Shown here: piece by piece, positions 15,348-24,838 of the stretch
Position numbering within the stretch: position 1 is the stretch's first letter
Layout: each line of letters opens with the position of its first letter
Source of the DNA: an uncultured Frankineae bacterium
GTDB taxonomy: Bacteria; Actinomycetota; Actinomycetes; Mycobacteriales; SCTD01
NCBI GenBank assembly: GCA_902805805.1
Contig: CADCUE010000228.1
Coordinates: forward strand, 1 to 27,106
Reading direction: 5' to 3'
Length of the DNA: 27,106 nucleotides
Translations under genes and position numbers: made by a program
Notes under the pieces: model-generated
The model's input: the letters and a program-made list of their open reading frames with translations, nothing else
The model's database searches: none
What the model was told of the DNA's origin: nothing

Positions 15348-16228
15348 CGAAGGCTCTCCCCGGCTGGCCCTACGCCACGCGGTCCACGCTCGTCGGTGGC
15401 CACCGGATGGCCTACGTCGACGAGGGCGCGGGCCCGCCGGTGCTGCTCGTGCACGGCAACCCGACGTGGTCGTTCTACTTCCGGTCGCTGCTCGCGAGCC
15501 TGCCGCCGCTCGGGCTGCGCGCGATCGCGCCGGACCACATCGGCATGGGGCGCTCGGAGAAGCCGTCGACCGCCGACTACCCGCACACCCTGGCCCGACG
15601 GGTCGCCGACTTCGGCGAGTTCGTCGACGGGCTCGGCCTGACCGAGCCGGTGTCGCTCGTCGTCCACGACTGGGGCGGGGCGATCGCCCTGGCCTGGGCC
15701 GTCGACCACGTCGAGCGCGTGGACAAGCTGCTGGTCCTCAACACCGGCGCCTTTCCCATCCCGCCGGGCAAGACGCTGCCGTGGTCGCTGGCGGCCGCCC
15801 GCGTGCCGGTCCTCGGGGGGGTGGCGGTCCGCGGTCTGAACGCCTTCAGCCGGGGAGCGCTCGTCATGGGCACCGGCCGCACCGTCCTCGGCCGGGAGGC
15901 CAGGGCCGGGCTCACGGCGCCCTACGACAGCCCGGCCTCCCGGGTCGCCGTGCACGAGTTCGTCCGCGACATCCCGATGTCGCCGCGCGACCCGGCCTAC
16001 GCCGTCCTCGCCCGCACCGAGTCGCGGCTGCCCCTGCTGCAGGACAAGCCGACGGCCGTCTGCTGGGGGATGAAGGACCCGGTGTTCGACGAGACGGTCC
16101 TGGACCACCTGCTGGCCCTGCTGCCGAAGGCCGAGGTGCACCGCTACCCCGACGCCGGCCACTACGTGCTCGAGGACGCCGCCGACCGCATCGTCCCGAT
16201 CGCGGGCCGGCTGCTCGCTCCGGCGTGA
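15344..16228 (+). CDS. oleB: OleB, beta-lactone decarboxylase (alpha/beta hydrolase)
   Basis: A 294-residue alpha/beta-hydrolase of the haloalkane-dehalogenase-like group. The nucleophile is Asp109 in VVHDWGGAIAL; Asn39 of HGNPTW and Trp110 are the halide/carboxylate-binding pair; His273 is in DAGHYVLED; and the acid is probably the Asp in KDPVFDE. OleB opens the cis-beta-lactone made by OleC and releases CO2 to give a cis-olefin. In this operon context dehalogenase activity is unlikely. The start is GTG 15344 in the oleA stop (GTGA); the stop overlaps oleC in another GTGA. In many Actinobacteria, such as Micrococcus luteus, oleB is fused to oleC; here it is a free-standing gene. Confidence 0.93.
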   Translation: MTKALPGWPYATRSTLVGGHRMAYVDEGAGPPVLLVHGNPTWSFYFRSLLASLPPLGLRAIAPDHIGMGRSEKPSTADYPHTLARRVADFGEFVDGLGLTEPVSLVVHDWGGAIALAWAVDHVERVDKLLVLNTGAFPIPPGKTLPWSLAAARVPVLGGVAVRGLNAFSRGALVMGTGRTVLGREARAGLTAPYDSPASRVAVHEFVRDIPMSPRDPAYAVLARTESRLPLLQDKPTAVCWGMKDPVFDETVLDHLLALLPKAEVHRYPDAGHYVLEDAADRIVPIAGRLLAPA

Positions 16229-17814
16229 GGACGACGCTCGACAGCCTGCTCGCCGAGCAGGCTCGGGCCCATCCGGACCGGACGGCGATCGCCCTGCCGT
16301 TCGGGACGGGCTTCCGCACGACGACGTACGCCGCGCTCGACGCCCGGGTGGACCGGGTCGCCGCGGGCCTGCGGCACGCGGGCGTGCGCCCCGGCATGCG
16401 CACCGCGCTGCTCGTCCCCCCGACGCTCGACTTCTTCGCGCTCGCCTTCGCGCTGGGCCGGCTCGGCGCCGTCCCGGTGCTCGTCGACCCCGGGATCGGC
16501 CGCGACAACGTCAAGGGCTGCCTCGCCGAGGCGGCGCCCGAGGCCTTCCTCGGCGTCGCCAAGGCCCACCTGGCGCGGCGGCTGCTGGGCTGGGCGCCGG
16601 CCGCGCACGTCCTGGTCACCGCGGGCGCCGGTCCGGCGCTGGGCGGGCGCACCCTGCGCCGGGTGGAGCAGGACGGGCGCTGGCGGCAGCCGTTCGTACC
16701 ACCGGCCCGGCCCGAGGGGACGCCCGCGACCATCGTGTTCACCAGCGGCAGCACGGGGCCGCCCAAGGGCGTCGAGCACGGCGAGTCGCAGCTGGTGGCG
16801 CAGGCCGAGCTGCTGCGGCAGCTGTACTTCGACGGTCCGGCCGACGTCAGCCTGTCGACGTTCGCGCCGTTCGCGCTGTTCGGGCCGGCGCTCGGCGTGA
16901 CGACCGTGGTGCCGCGGATGGACGCGACCCGGCCGGCCGACGTCGTGCCCGCGCGGGTGGTGCGGGCGGCGAACCGGTACGGCGCGACCGTGATGTTCGG
17001 CTCGCCGGCGCTGCTCGACACGCTCAGCCGCGGCGGCGGGCAGATGCCGACGGTGCGCCGGGTGATCTCCGCCGGCGCGCCGGTGCCGCGGCGGGTCCAG
17101 CGCCGGACGCTCGCCATGCTCGCCGACGGCGCGCAGGTCTTCACGCCCTACGGCGCCACCGAGGCGCTGCCCGTCGCCTCGATCGGCAGCGACGAGCTGC
17201 TCTCCCTGCCGGAGGCCGGCATCTGCGTCGGCCGGCCGGTGCCGGGGGTCGACGTGGCGCTGATCCGGGTCACCGACGACCCGATCGACCGCTTCACCCC
17301 CGACCTGCTGGTCGCGCCCGGCGAGGTCGGCGAGGTGCTGGTCCGGGGACCCGTCGTCAGCCCGGCGTACGCCGACCGGCCGGCGGCCACCGCCGCGGCC
17401 AAGCTCGACTGGGACGGCGTGGTCGCCCACCGCATGGGCGACCTCGCGAGCTGGGACGACGAGGGACGGCTGTGGTTCGCCGGCCGCAAGGCGCACGTCG
17501 TGCACACCGCCGACGGCCCGATGCACAGCGTGCCGTGCGAGGAGGTCTTCAACGTCCACCCCGCGGTGAGGCGGACGGCGCTGGTGGGCGTCGGGCCGGC
17601 CGGCCGCTCCGTGCCGGTGCTGTGCGTGCAGCTGGAGGAGGGGCAGGCGCCCTCGCCGGCCCTCACGTCGCAGCTGCTCGCCTTCGGCGCGGCGGACCCG
17701 CGCACCCGCACGATCGAGCGGGTCCTCTACAAGAGCGACTTCCCGGTCGACATCCGCCACAACTCCAAGATCGACCGTCCGCAGCTCGCCGTCTGGGCGG
17801 CGGGTCAGCCGTGA
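16225..17814 (+). CDS. oleC: OleC, beta-lactone synthetase (ANL superfamily)
   Basis: A 529-residue adenylate-forming enzyme. The AMP-binding P-loop is TSGSTGPPKG (173-182). The adenine/ATP region is TPYGATEALP, the hinge region is MGDLASWDDEGRLWFAGRK, and the C-terminal lysine is Lys515 in RHNSKIDR. OleC activates the 2-alkyl-3-hydroxyacid from OleD with ATP and closes it to a beta-lactone, rather than making a CoA thioester. LVDPGIGRDNVKGCLAEAAP is characteristic of OleC relatives. The length fits a stand-alone OleC. The start is GTG 16225 overlapping the oleB stop; the stop overlaps oleD. Context with OleA, OleB and OleD makes the assignment firm. Confidence 0.94.
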   Translation: MRTTLDSLLAEQARAHPDRTAIALPFGTGFRTTTYAALDARVDRVAAGLRHAGVRPGMRTALLVPPTLDFFALAFALGRLGAVPVLVDPGIGRDNVKGCLAEAAPEAFLGVAKAHLARRLLGWAPAAHVLVTAGAGPALGGRTLRRVEQDGRWRQPFVPPARPEGTPATIVFTSGSTGPPKGVEHGESQLVAQAELLRQLYFDGPADVSLSTFAPFALFGPALGVTTVVPRMDATRPADVVPARVVRAANRYGATVMFGSPALLDTLSRGGGQMPTVRRVISAGAPVPRRVQRRTLAMLADGAQVFTPYGATEALPVASIGSDELLSLPEAGICVGRPVPGVDVALIRVTDDPIDRFTPDLLVAPGEVGEVLVRGPVVSPAYADRPAATAAAKLDWDGVVAHRMGDLASWDDEGRLWFAGRKAHVVHTADGPMHSVPCEEVFNVHPAVRRTALVGVGPAGRSVPVLCVQLEEGQAPSPALTSQLLAFGAADPRTRTIERVLYKSDFPVDIRHNSKIDRPQLAVWAAGQP

Positions 17815-18803
17815 GGGTCCTCGTCACGGGGGGCGGCGGCTTCCTCGGGGGCGGCGTCGTGCGGGCGCTGCTCGCGCGTGGGGACAGCGTCGTGAGCATC
17901 GCGCGGGGCGACTACCCGCACCTGCGCGAGCTCGGGGTCGAGACCGTGCGCGGCGACCTCGCCGAGCCGTCCGTCGCGCTGGCCGCCGCCGAGGGCTGCG
18001 ACGTGGTGGTGCACGTGGCGGCCCGGGCCGGCATCTGGGGGACCCCGGCGCAGTTCGAGCGGAGCAACGTCGAGGCGACCCGCTGCGTGCTGGCCGCCTG
18101 CCGCACGCTCGGCATCCGCCGCCTGGTCCACACCAGCACCCCGAGCGTCGTGCACGCGGGCGGGGACATCGTCGGCGGCGACGAGACCCTGCCCTACGCC
18201 ACGCACTTCACCTCCGACTACCCCCGCACCAAGGCGGTCGCCGAGCGCCTCGTGCTGGCCGCGGCCGACGACGAGCTCGCCACCGTCGCCCTGCGACCGC
18301 ACCTGGTCTGGGGCCCCGGGGACACCCAGCTCGTCCCGCGCATCCTCGAGCGGGCGCGCGGTGGCCGGCTGCGCTTCGTCGACGGCGGACAGGCGGTGTT
18401 CGACACGACGTACGTCGACGACGCCGTCGCCGCGCACCTGTGCGCCGTGGACCGGCTCGCACCGGGGGCGGACTGCTCGGGGCGGGCCTACTTCATCAGC
18501 TCGGGCGATCCGCGGCCGATGCGCGAGATCGTGAACGCCATCCTCGCCGCCGCCGGGATGCCGCCCGAGCACCGCAGCGTGCCGCTCGCCGTCGCCGTCG
18601 CCGCCGGGACGGTGGCCGAGGCGCTCTGGCGCCTGCTCGGGCGGCAGGACGAGCCGCCCATGACGCGCTTCCTCGCCCACCAGCTGGCGACGTCCCACTG
18701 GTTCGACATCTCGGCGGCCCGCCGCGACCTGGGCTACGCGCCGCAGGTGGGGCTCGACGAGGGCTTCCGTCGCCTGGCCACGTCGCTGCGCGAGGCGGCC
18801 TGA
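17811..18803 (+). CDS. oleD: OleD, 2-alkyl-3-ketoacid reductase (extended SDR)
   Basis: A 330-residue extended short-chain dehydrogenase. The dinucleotide motif TGGGGFLGGG (6-15), a VHVAARAGIWG segment and the catalytic pair Tyr137/Lys141 (YPRTK) are present. OleD uses NADPH to reduce OleA's keto product to the 2-alkyl-3-hydroxyacid that OleC lactonises. In Xanthomonas, OleB, OleC and OleD form a large assembly; tight coupling of these genes by GTGA overlaps would suit stoichiometric production. Sterol 3-beta-dehydrogenase-like relatives share the fold, but the operon decides the name. It ends 9 bp from the convergent MFS gene. Confidence 0.93.
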   Translation: MRVLVTGGGGFLGGGVVRALLARGDSVVSIARGDYPHLRELGVETVRGDLAEPSVALAAAEGCDVVVHVAARAGIWGTPAQFERSNVEATRCVLAACRTLGIRRLVHTSTPSVVHAGGDIVGGDETLPYATHFTSDYPRTKAVAERLVLAAADDELATVALRPHLVWGPGDTQLVPRILERARGGRLRFVDGGQAVFDTTYVDDAVAAHLCAVDRLAPGADCSGRAYFISSGDPRPMREIVNAILAAAGMPPEHRSVPLAVAVAAGTVAEALWRLLGRQDEPPMTRFLAHQLATSHWFDISAARRDLGYAPQVGLDEGFRRLATSLREAA

Positions 18804-18812
18804 GCCGCTCCG

Positions 18813-19997
18813 TCAGGGGCGGGCGCCGACCACGGCCCGGGACCGCCGGTCCTGACGGGCCAGGGCGACGTTGACCGCCGCGGCCGCGAGCACGCCCGAG
18901 GCGGCCAGGACGAAGACGGCCGGGGTGCCCGAGCGGTCCGCCACCAGACCGCCGATCACCGAGCCGACCCCGACGTAGACGTCGTAGAACGCGGTCAGCG
19001 CCCCGATCGCCGCGCCGCGGTGCGCAGGCTCCACGCGTCCGGCCACCAGGGTGGCGAGCGCCGGGAAGGGCAGGCAGTAGCCGAGCCCGACCACGACCGC
19101 GGCGCCCGCGGCCACGACGGTGCTGCCCGTGCCGGCGATGACCAGCAGTCCGGCGGCCATCGCGACGAGCCCGTACGGCAGCGTGCGCAGGATGCCGACC
19201 TTGGCCGCCAGCGGGACGACGACGAGCCGGCCGAACAGCACGGCCACGGAGAACGCCGTCAGGGCCAGCGCTCCGCGGGCGCCGCGGTCGTCGAGGTGCA
19301 CGACCAGGAAGCCGACCATCGCGGCGTAGCCGAGGTTGCCGAGCCCGAGCGCCGTCCCGGGCAGCGCCACCCCACGGGGCAGCAGGGCGCGCAGGCCGTG
19401 CAGCGGCTCGCCGAGGGCGGGGCGGTCCGGCAGGCGAGCGGTCAGGAGCAGGCCGATCAGACCGCTGGCGACGACGACCAGGCCCACGGCGCGCACGTCG
19501 ACGGCGACGCCCACCAGCGGACCGAGGGCGTACCCGCCCCAGATCCCGGCGCCGAGCACGGACAGCGCGTGCGGCCGCCGCGACTCGGGGGTCCGGTCCA
19601 GCACCCACGCCGAGGCGGCGGTGTAGACCAGCGCGTCGGCCAGGCCGTGCAGGACGCGGGCGACGACCAGCCCGGCGACCGTCGCGGGAAGGGCGAGCAG
19701 CCCGCCGGCCACCACGGTGAGCAGCAGCCCGGCCCGGATCGTCAGCACCCGGCCACCGCGGTCGGTCGCGCGGCCGGCGATCAGCCGGCCGGCGAGCGCC
19801 GCGAACGGGAAGACGCCCAGGACCAGTCCGAGGGCGCTGCCGCCGGCGCCCGTGGCACGGACCGCTCCGGGCAGGGCGGGCAGCGTGGCGCCGACGCCGA
19901 GGAAGAACACCAGCACGAGGGCCACGACGGGCCACGTCCGCGCGTCCCGCTCCGTGCCCGCTCCGGCGAGGGGAGCGGAGGGGGCGGTCACGGGCAT
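18813..19997 (-). CDS. MFS transporter, probable drug/metabolite exporter
   Basis: A 394-residue major-facilitator protein with 12 predicted helices. The helix 2-3 loop reads GRLIAGRATDRGGR, a form of the MFS motif A (G-x-x-x-D-R-x-x-R/G), and the matching loop in the second half is weaker. The helix 5 region GIWGGYALGPLVG resembles motif C (G-x-x-x-G-P-x-x-G) of drug-proton antiporters, suggesting export. The substrate is unknown. The start is ATG 19997 (MPVTAP), with a poor ribosome site; GTG 19991 is two codons on. It lies 64 bp downstream of lhr on the same strand and may be read through from it, and it converges with the ole operon; their stops are 9 bp apart without an obvious shared terminator. 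Confidence 0.85.
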   Translation of the reverse strand: MPVTAPSAPLAGAGTERDARTWPVVALVLVFFLGVGATLPALPGAVRATGAGGSALGLVLGVFPFAALAGRLIAGRATDRGGRVLTIRAGLLLTVVAGGLLALPATVAGLVVARVLHGLADALVYTAASAWVLDRTPESRRPHALSVLGAGIWGGYALGPLVGVAVDVRAVGLVVVASGLIGLLLTARLPDRPALGEPLHGLRALLPRGVALPGTALGLGNLGYAAMVGFLVVHLDDRGARGALALTAFSVAVLFGRLVVVPLAAKVGILRTLPYGLVAMAAGLLVIAGTGSTVVAAGAAVVVGLGYCLPFPALATLVAGRVEPAHRGAAIGALTAFYDVYVGVGSVIGGLVADRSGTPAVFVLAASGVLAAAAVNVALARQDRRSRAVVGARP

Positions 19998-20061
19998 CCA
20001 TGGTGCCCGAGGCAGGCGCGGGGACCTGCCCGCGCGGTTGCCCGGAGGACAGGTCGTCAGG

Positions 20062-23000
20062 TCACGCGCGCAGGCGCAGGCCCCGCGGCGTCGGACGGAA
20101 GCCGGCGGCCTCGAGCGCCAGGCCCAACGGCGAGGTGAGGGCCGCCTCGCCGTCGGCCTTGGTGACCGTCATCCTGCCGAGCGCGCCGTCGCGGACCGCG
20201 AGGGCCAGCGCGTCGACGGCCGGCGGAAGGCACGAGTCGTCGGACGCGAACGACAGCAGCGTCTTGCCGCCGCGCTCGACGTAGAGCACGAGCGTCCCGT
20301 CGACCAGCACGACCAGCGCGCCGGCCTTGCGCGCCGGCTTGTGCCCGCCCTCGGCGGCCTCGCGCTCCGGCCAGGGGAGGGCGGCGCCGTACGGGTTGGC
20401 CGGGTCGGTCGCGGCCAGCACGACGGCGCGGGCCTCGTCGCGGCGCTGCCGCTGGCGGCTCGTCGCGACGTCCCAGCCTCCGGGGACGGGCGTCTCCCAC
20501 AGCGGCTCGTCGGAGGCCGGCTTCGCGGCGGCGAGCGCCCGCATCCGGTCGACCGCCCCTGGAGCGGCGAACTGCGCCGCGCCCAGGCCCTCCACGAAGT
20601 AGCCGCGCCGCACCCGGCCGGCCTCCTCGAACGCCTTGAGGACGGTGTAGACGGCGGCGAAGCCACCGGGGGCCCGCTCGGCCAGGACGGCGCCGCGCGT
20701 GACGACGCCGTGCCGGTCGAGCAGGGCCTCGGCGAGCGCGTGCGTGCGGCGGGTCGTGTCGTGGTCGCGCTCCGGCAGGCGGGACCAGCGACCGGCGACC
20801 GTCGGCGGACCGGACCGGGTCGGCATGACGGGCCGGCCGTACCTCGAGCGCTGGCGCACCGGCGCCCGCTTGGCGGTGTGCGCCGTCCTGCCGGTGCCGA
20901 GCAGCGCACGCAGCGGCCCGAGCGTGTCGTTGGTGAGGTGACCGGCCCACACCAGGTCCCACACCGCAGCGGCCAGGGCGGTGTCGTCCACGACGCGCGA
21001 GCCGTCCGGGGCGGCGGCGCCGACGCGGTCGGACAGCTGCCGGAAGAACAGCGCCTGCCCGCCCTCGAGCGCGTCCAGCACCGCGTCGTGCAGCGGCGTG
21101 GACGACAGCTCGCCGACCGGCGCGAGCAGCAGGTCCGCGGTGTCGGCGAGCTGCAGCGACACCCAGCCGTCGTTGCCGGGCAGCGAGCCCTGCCCGGCCC
21201 AGAGCAGCTCCCCGGAGGCGGTCAGCTCGTCCAGCATCGCCGGGGAGTAGCCGGTGACGCGGGACGGCAGGACCAGGGTCTCCAGCGCGGACGCCGGGAC
21301 GGAGGCGCCCTGCAGCTGCTCGACCGCGCGCACGAGCGCGTCCATGCCGCGGCTGGTCGACCCCGCCACGCTGTCCCTTCTCCCGCCCGCCACGCTGTCC
21401 CTTCTCCCGCCCGCCACCCCTTGCCACTGCGGGAGGAAGCGCGCGAGCGCGTCCGGCGGGACCGGCTCGACCTCCTTGCGCAGCTTGGCCAGCGAGCGAC
21501 GGCGCAACGAGCGCAGGACCTCGGCGTCGCACCACTCGAGCCCGCTGCCGCCCGGCCGGAACTCTCCGTGCACCACCCGGCCCGACGTGGACAGGCGGGC
21601 CAGCGCGCCGTCCACGACGGCGATCCCGAGCCCGAAGCGGGTCGCGACGTCGGCGGGGTGGAACGGCCCGTGCGTCCTCGCGAAGCGCGACACGAGGTCG
21701 CCGACCGGGTCCTTGACCGGCTCGAGGAAGGCCTCGGCGACGCCCACGGGCAGGGCGGCGCCGAGCGCGTCGCGCAGGCGGCCGGCGTCCTCGACGGCGA
21801 CCCAGCGCTCCTGGCCGGCGATGCGCACCCGCAGGGCCCGGCGCTGCGACTCCAGCTCGACCAGCCAGGCCGGCTCGCCGCCGCGCGCGCCGACCTCGTC
21901 GGTCGTCAGGTCGCCGAGCATCCGCAGCAGGTCAGCGACGCCCTCGACGTCCTTCGCGCGCCGCTCCGGGGTCAGGCGCTGGACCTCCGCCTCGACCTCG
22001 GCCATGGCGTCCGCGTCGATCAGCTCGCGCAGCTCGGCCTGCCCGAGCAGCTCGGCCAGCAGCGCGGAGTCCAGGGAGAGGGCCTGCGCACGCCGCTCGG
22101 CGAGCGGAGCGTCGCCCTCGTACATGAAGGCGCCGATGTAGCCGAACAGCAGCGAGCGGGCGAAGGGCGACGGCGAGGGCGTCTCGACCTCGACGAGGCG
22201 CACGCGGCGGGCCTCGACGTCCTTCATGAGTCCGACGAGACCGGGCACGTCGAAGACGTCCTGCAGCACCTCGCGCATCGTCTCCAGGACGACCGGGAAG
22301 CTGCCGTACTGCGAGGCGACCGACAGCAGCTGCGCGGAGCGCTGGCGCTGCTGCCACAGGGGAGTGCGGCGGGTCGGGTTGCGACGGGGCAGCAGGAGCG
22401 CCCGGGCGGCGCACTCGCGGAAGCGGCTGGCGAACAGCGCACTGCCGCCGACCTCGGCCTGCACGGCCGGCTCGACGTCCTCGGGCGCGAACACCGCGAC
22501 CGAGCCGTCCGGAGCGTCCTCGGTCTCCGGCAGGCGCAGCACGATGCCGTCGTCGGAGTGCATCGACTGCACGTCGACGCCGTAGCTCTCGCGCAGCCGG
22601 GCCGACAGGGCCAGCGCCCAGGGCTGGTTGACCTGCGCCCCGAACGGCGAGTGGATGGCCAGGCGCCAGTCGCCGAGCTCGTCGCGGAACCGCTCGACGA
22701 GGATCGTGCGGTCGTCGGGCAGCGTGCCGGTCGCCTCCCGCTGCTCGGCGAGGTAGGCGAGCAGGTTGCGCGCGGCGCTCGCGTCGAGCCCGGCGTCGGT
22801 CAGCCGGGTCTCGGCCTCCTGACCGGACAGCGCCGACACCTCGCGCAGGAAGGCGCCGAGCGCGCGGCCGAGCTCGACCGGCCGGCCAGGGGCGTCGCCG
22901 TGCCAGTACGGCATCCGCCCCGGCTGCCCGGGCGCCGGGGTGACGAGGACGCGGTCGTGGGTGATGTCCTCGATGCGCCAGGCGCTCGAGCCGAGCAGGA

Positions 23001-24822
23001 AGACGTCGCCGACCCGCGACTCGTAGACCATCTCCTCGTCGAGCTCGCCGACGCGGGAGGCCTTCTCGCCGACGAGGAAGACGCCGAACATGCCGCGGTC
23101 CGGGATCGTGCCGCCGCTGGTGACCGCCAGCCGCTGGGCGCCGGGGCGCCCCGCGAGCACGCCGGTGACGCGGTCCCAGGTGATGCGCGGCCGCAGCTCG
23201 GCGAAGTCGTCGCTCGGGTAGCGGCCGGAGAGCATGTCGAGCACCGCCTCGAGCGCCGACTGCGGCAGCCCGGCGAACGGAGCGGCCCGGCGCACGACGG
23301 CGGCGAGGTCGTCCACGGTCCAGGAGTCGAGGGCGCACATCGCGACGACCTGCTGGGCGAGCACGTCGAGCGGGTTGCGCGGGTAGGTCGTCGCCTCGAT
23401 GCCGCCGTCGACCATCCGCTCGGCGACCACCGCGCACTGGACGAGGTCCCCGCGGTACTTCGGCATGATCACGCCGCGGCTGATCGCGCCGACCTGGTGC
23501 CCGGCGCGCCCGACGCGCTGCAGGCCGGAGGCGACCGACGGTGGCGACTCGACCTGGATCACCAGGTCGACGGCGCCCATGTCGATGCCGAGCTCCAGGC
23601 TGGACGTCGCCACGACCGCCGGCAGGCGGCCGGACTTGAGCGCCTCCTCGATCTGCGACCGCTGCTCCCGGGACACCGAGCCGTGGTGGGCGCGGGCGAT
23701 CTCGACGATGCCGGGCGCGTCCGCGGCCGTGCCGTTGCCCCAGCCGGCCTTCGCAGGTCCCCCGACGCCCACGCCGCCCTGGCCGGGGTGGGCGGCCGGG
23801 CCGCGGGCGAAGGACGCGCCGAAGGGCTTCACCCCGGACGAGCCGTCGGGGCGGTCCTCGAGCGCCACGGGCTCCTGCTCGGGTGCTCCGTGCAGTCGTT
23901 CCGTCGCGATCTCGTTGAGCCGGCTGGTGAGGCGCTCGGCCGTGCGCCGGCTGTTGCTGAAGACGATCGTCGCGCGGTGCTGCTCGACCAGGTCGACGAT
24001 GCGCTCCTCGACCGCCGGCCAGATCGACGCGCGCGGCTCGGCGCCGGCAGCAGACCCGCCGCGCACCGGTCCGGCGGACTCGCCGAGGGCCGCCATGTCG
24101 TCCACGGGCACGACGACCTGCACCTCGATCGTCTTGCTGCTGGGCGGCTGCACCACGACGACCTCGCGCGGGCCGCCGAGGAAGCGCGCCACCTCGTCGA
24201 TCGGGCGCACGGTCGCGGACAGGCCGATCCGCTGCGCCGGCGCGTCGAGCAGCTCGTCCAGGCGCTCGAGGCTGAGCGCGAGGTGGGCGCCGCGCTTGGT
24301 GCCCGAGACCGCGTGCACCTCGTCGACGATGACCGTCTGCACTCCGCGCAGGGACTCGCGGGCCGCGGAGGTGAGGACCAGGAACAGCGACTCGGGCGTG
24401 GTGATGAAGACGTCCGGCGGCACCTTGTTGAAGCGCCGCCGCTCGTCGGCGGGCGTGTCGCCGGACCGGATGCCGACGGCGATGTCGGGGACCGGCAGGT
24501 CCAGGCGCTGCGACGCCTGGCGGATGCCGGTGAGCGGCGCCCGGAGGTTGCGCTCGACGTCGACCGCCAGCGCCTTGAGCGGGCTCACGTACAGCACCCG
24601 GCAGCGGTGCCGGGGGTCGTCGGGGACGGGTGTGGACGCCAGCCGGTCGAGCGACCACAGGAACGCCGACAGCGTCTTGCCGCTGCCCGTGGGAGCGACG
24701 ACCAGCGTGTCGCGGCCGGAGGAGATGGCGTCCCAGGCGCCCTCCTGCGCGGGCGTCGGCGCCTCGAACGCGCCGGAGAACCAGGCCCGGGTCGCAGGGG
24801 AGAAGCGGTCGAGCGCGGTCAC
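20062..24822 (-). CDS. lhr: Lhr-type ATP-dependent DNA helicase (large form)
   Basis: A 1586-residue superfamily-2 helicase. Motifs in order: Q-motif (TPAQEGAW), Walker A APTGSGKT (43-50), Walker B DEVH (167-170), GLSATVRP (motif III), SLELGIDMGAVDLVI (motif V) and QRVGRAGHQ (motif VI). These are followed by the Lhr winged-helix and DEAD/H-associated domains (to about 870) and a long C-terminal domain (about 900-1586), as in full-length E. coli and mycobacterial Lhr. Lhr is a 3'-to-5' translocase that unwinds DNA and DNA:RNA hybrids and is linked to repair; mycobacterial lhr is damage-inducible. A 24-bp tandem repeat encodes AGGRRDSV twice near residues 1136-1152. The start is GTG 24822, with GAGGATGG upstream, 37 bp after a GNAT gene. 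Confidence 0.95.
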   Translation of the reverse strand: MTALDRFSPATRAWFSGAFEAPTPAQEGAWDAISSGRDTLVVAPTGSGKTLSAFLWSLDRLASTPVPDDPRHRCRVLYVSPLKALAVDVERNLRAPLTGIRQASQRLDLPVPDIAVGIRSGDTPADERRRFNKVPPDVFITTPESLFLVLTSAARESLRGVQTVIVDEVHAVSGTKRGAHLALSLERLDELLDAPAQRIGLSATVRPIDEVARFLGGPREVVVVQPPSSKTIEVQVVVPVDDMAALGESAGPVRGGSAAGAEPRASIWPAVEERIVDLVEQHRATIVFSNSRRTAERLTSRLNEIATERLHGAPEQEPVALEDRPDGSSGVKPFGASFARGPAAHPGQGGVGVGGPAKAGWGNGTAADAPGIVEIARAHHGSVSREQRSQIEEALKSGRLPAVVATSSLELGIDMGAVDLVIQVESPPSVASGLQRVGRAGHQVGAISRGVIMPKYRGDLVQCAVVAERMVDGGIEATTYPRNPLDVLAQQVVAMCALDSWTVDDLAAVVRRAAPFAGLPQSALEAVLDMLSGRYPSDDFAELRPRITWDRVTGVLAGRPGAQRLAVTSGGTIPDRGMFGVFLVGEKASRVGELDEEMVYESRVGDVFLLGSSAWRIEDITHDRVLVTPAPGQPGRMPYWHGDAPGRPVELGRALGAFLREVSALSGQEAETRLTDAGLDASAARNLLAYLAEQREATGTLPDDRTILVERFRDELGDWRLAIHSPFGAQVNQPWALALSARLRESYGVDVQSMHSDDGIVLRLPETEDAPDGSVAVFAPEDVEPAVQAEVGGSALFASRFRECAARALLLPRRNPTRRTPLWQQRQRSAQLLSVASQYGSFPVVLETMREVLQDVFDVPGLVGLMKDVEARRVRLVEVETPSPSPFARSLLFGYIGAFMYEGDAPLAERRAQALSLDSALLAELLGQAELRELIDADAMAEVEAEVQRLTPERRAKDVEGVADLLRMLGDLTTDEVGARGGEPAWLVELESQRRALRVRIAGQERWVAVEDAGRLRDALGAALPVGVAEAFLEPVKDPVGDLVSRFARTHGPFHPADVATRFGLGIAVVDGALARLSTSGRVVHGEFRPGGSGLEWCDAEVLRSLRRRSLAKLRKEVEPVPPDALARFLPQWQGVAGGRRDSVAGGRRDSVAGSTSRGMDALVRAVEQLQGASVPASALETLVLPSRVTGYSPAMLDELTASGELLWAGQGSLPGNDGWVSLQLADTADLLLAPVGELSSTPLHDAVLDALEGGQALFFRQLSDRVGAAAPDGSRVVDDTALAAAVWDLVWAGHLTNDTLGPLRALLGTGRTAHTAKRAPVRQRSRYGRPVMPTRSGPPTVAGRWSRLPERDHDTTRRTHALAEALLDRHGVVTRGAVLAERAPGGFAAVYTVLKAFEEAGRVRRGYFVEGLGAAQFAAPGAVDRMRALAAAKPASDEPLWETPVPGGWDVATSRQRQRRDEARAVVLAATDPANPYGAALPWPEREAAEGGHKPARKAGALVVLVDGTLVLYVERGGKTLLSFASDDSCLPPAVDALALAVRDGALGRMTVTKADGEAALTSPLGLALEAAGFRPTPRGLRLRA
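21364..21417. repeat. 24-bp tandem repeat inside lhr, 2.25 copies
   Basis: On the plus strand the unit starts CGCCACGCTGTCCCTTCTCC; copies begin at 21364, 21388 and, partial, 21412. The two full copies are identical, pointing to a recent duplication. Read on the lhr strand it gives AGGRRDSV repeated in frame, between the core and the C-terminal domain, so it probably lengthens a flexible linker without breaking the protein. Confidence 0.92.
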
Positions 24823-24838
24823 CCTGCCATCCTCGCCG

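Noticed and set aside
15344..16228. Haloalkane dehalogenase as the function of the alpha/beta hydrolase
   Set aside because: The residues match that fold, but OleB proteins share them, and the gene is coupled between oleA and oleC.
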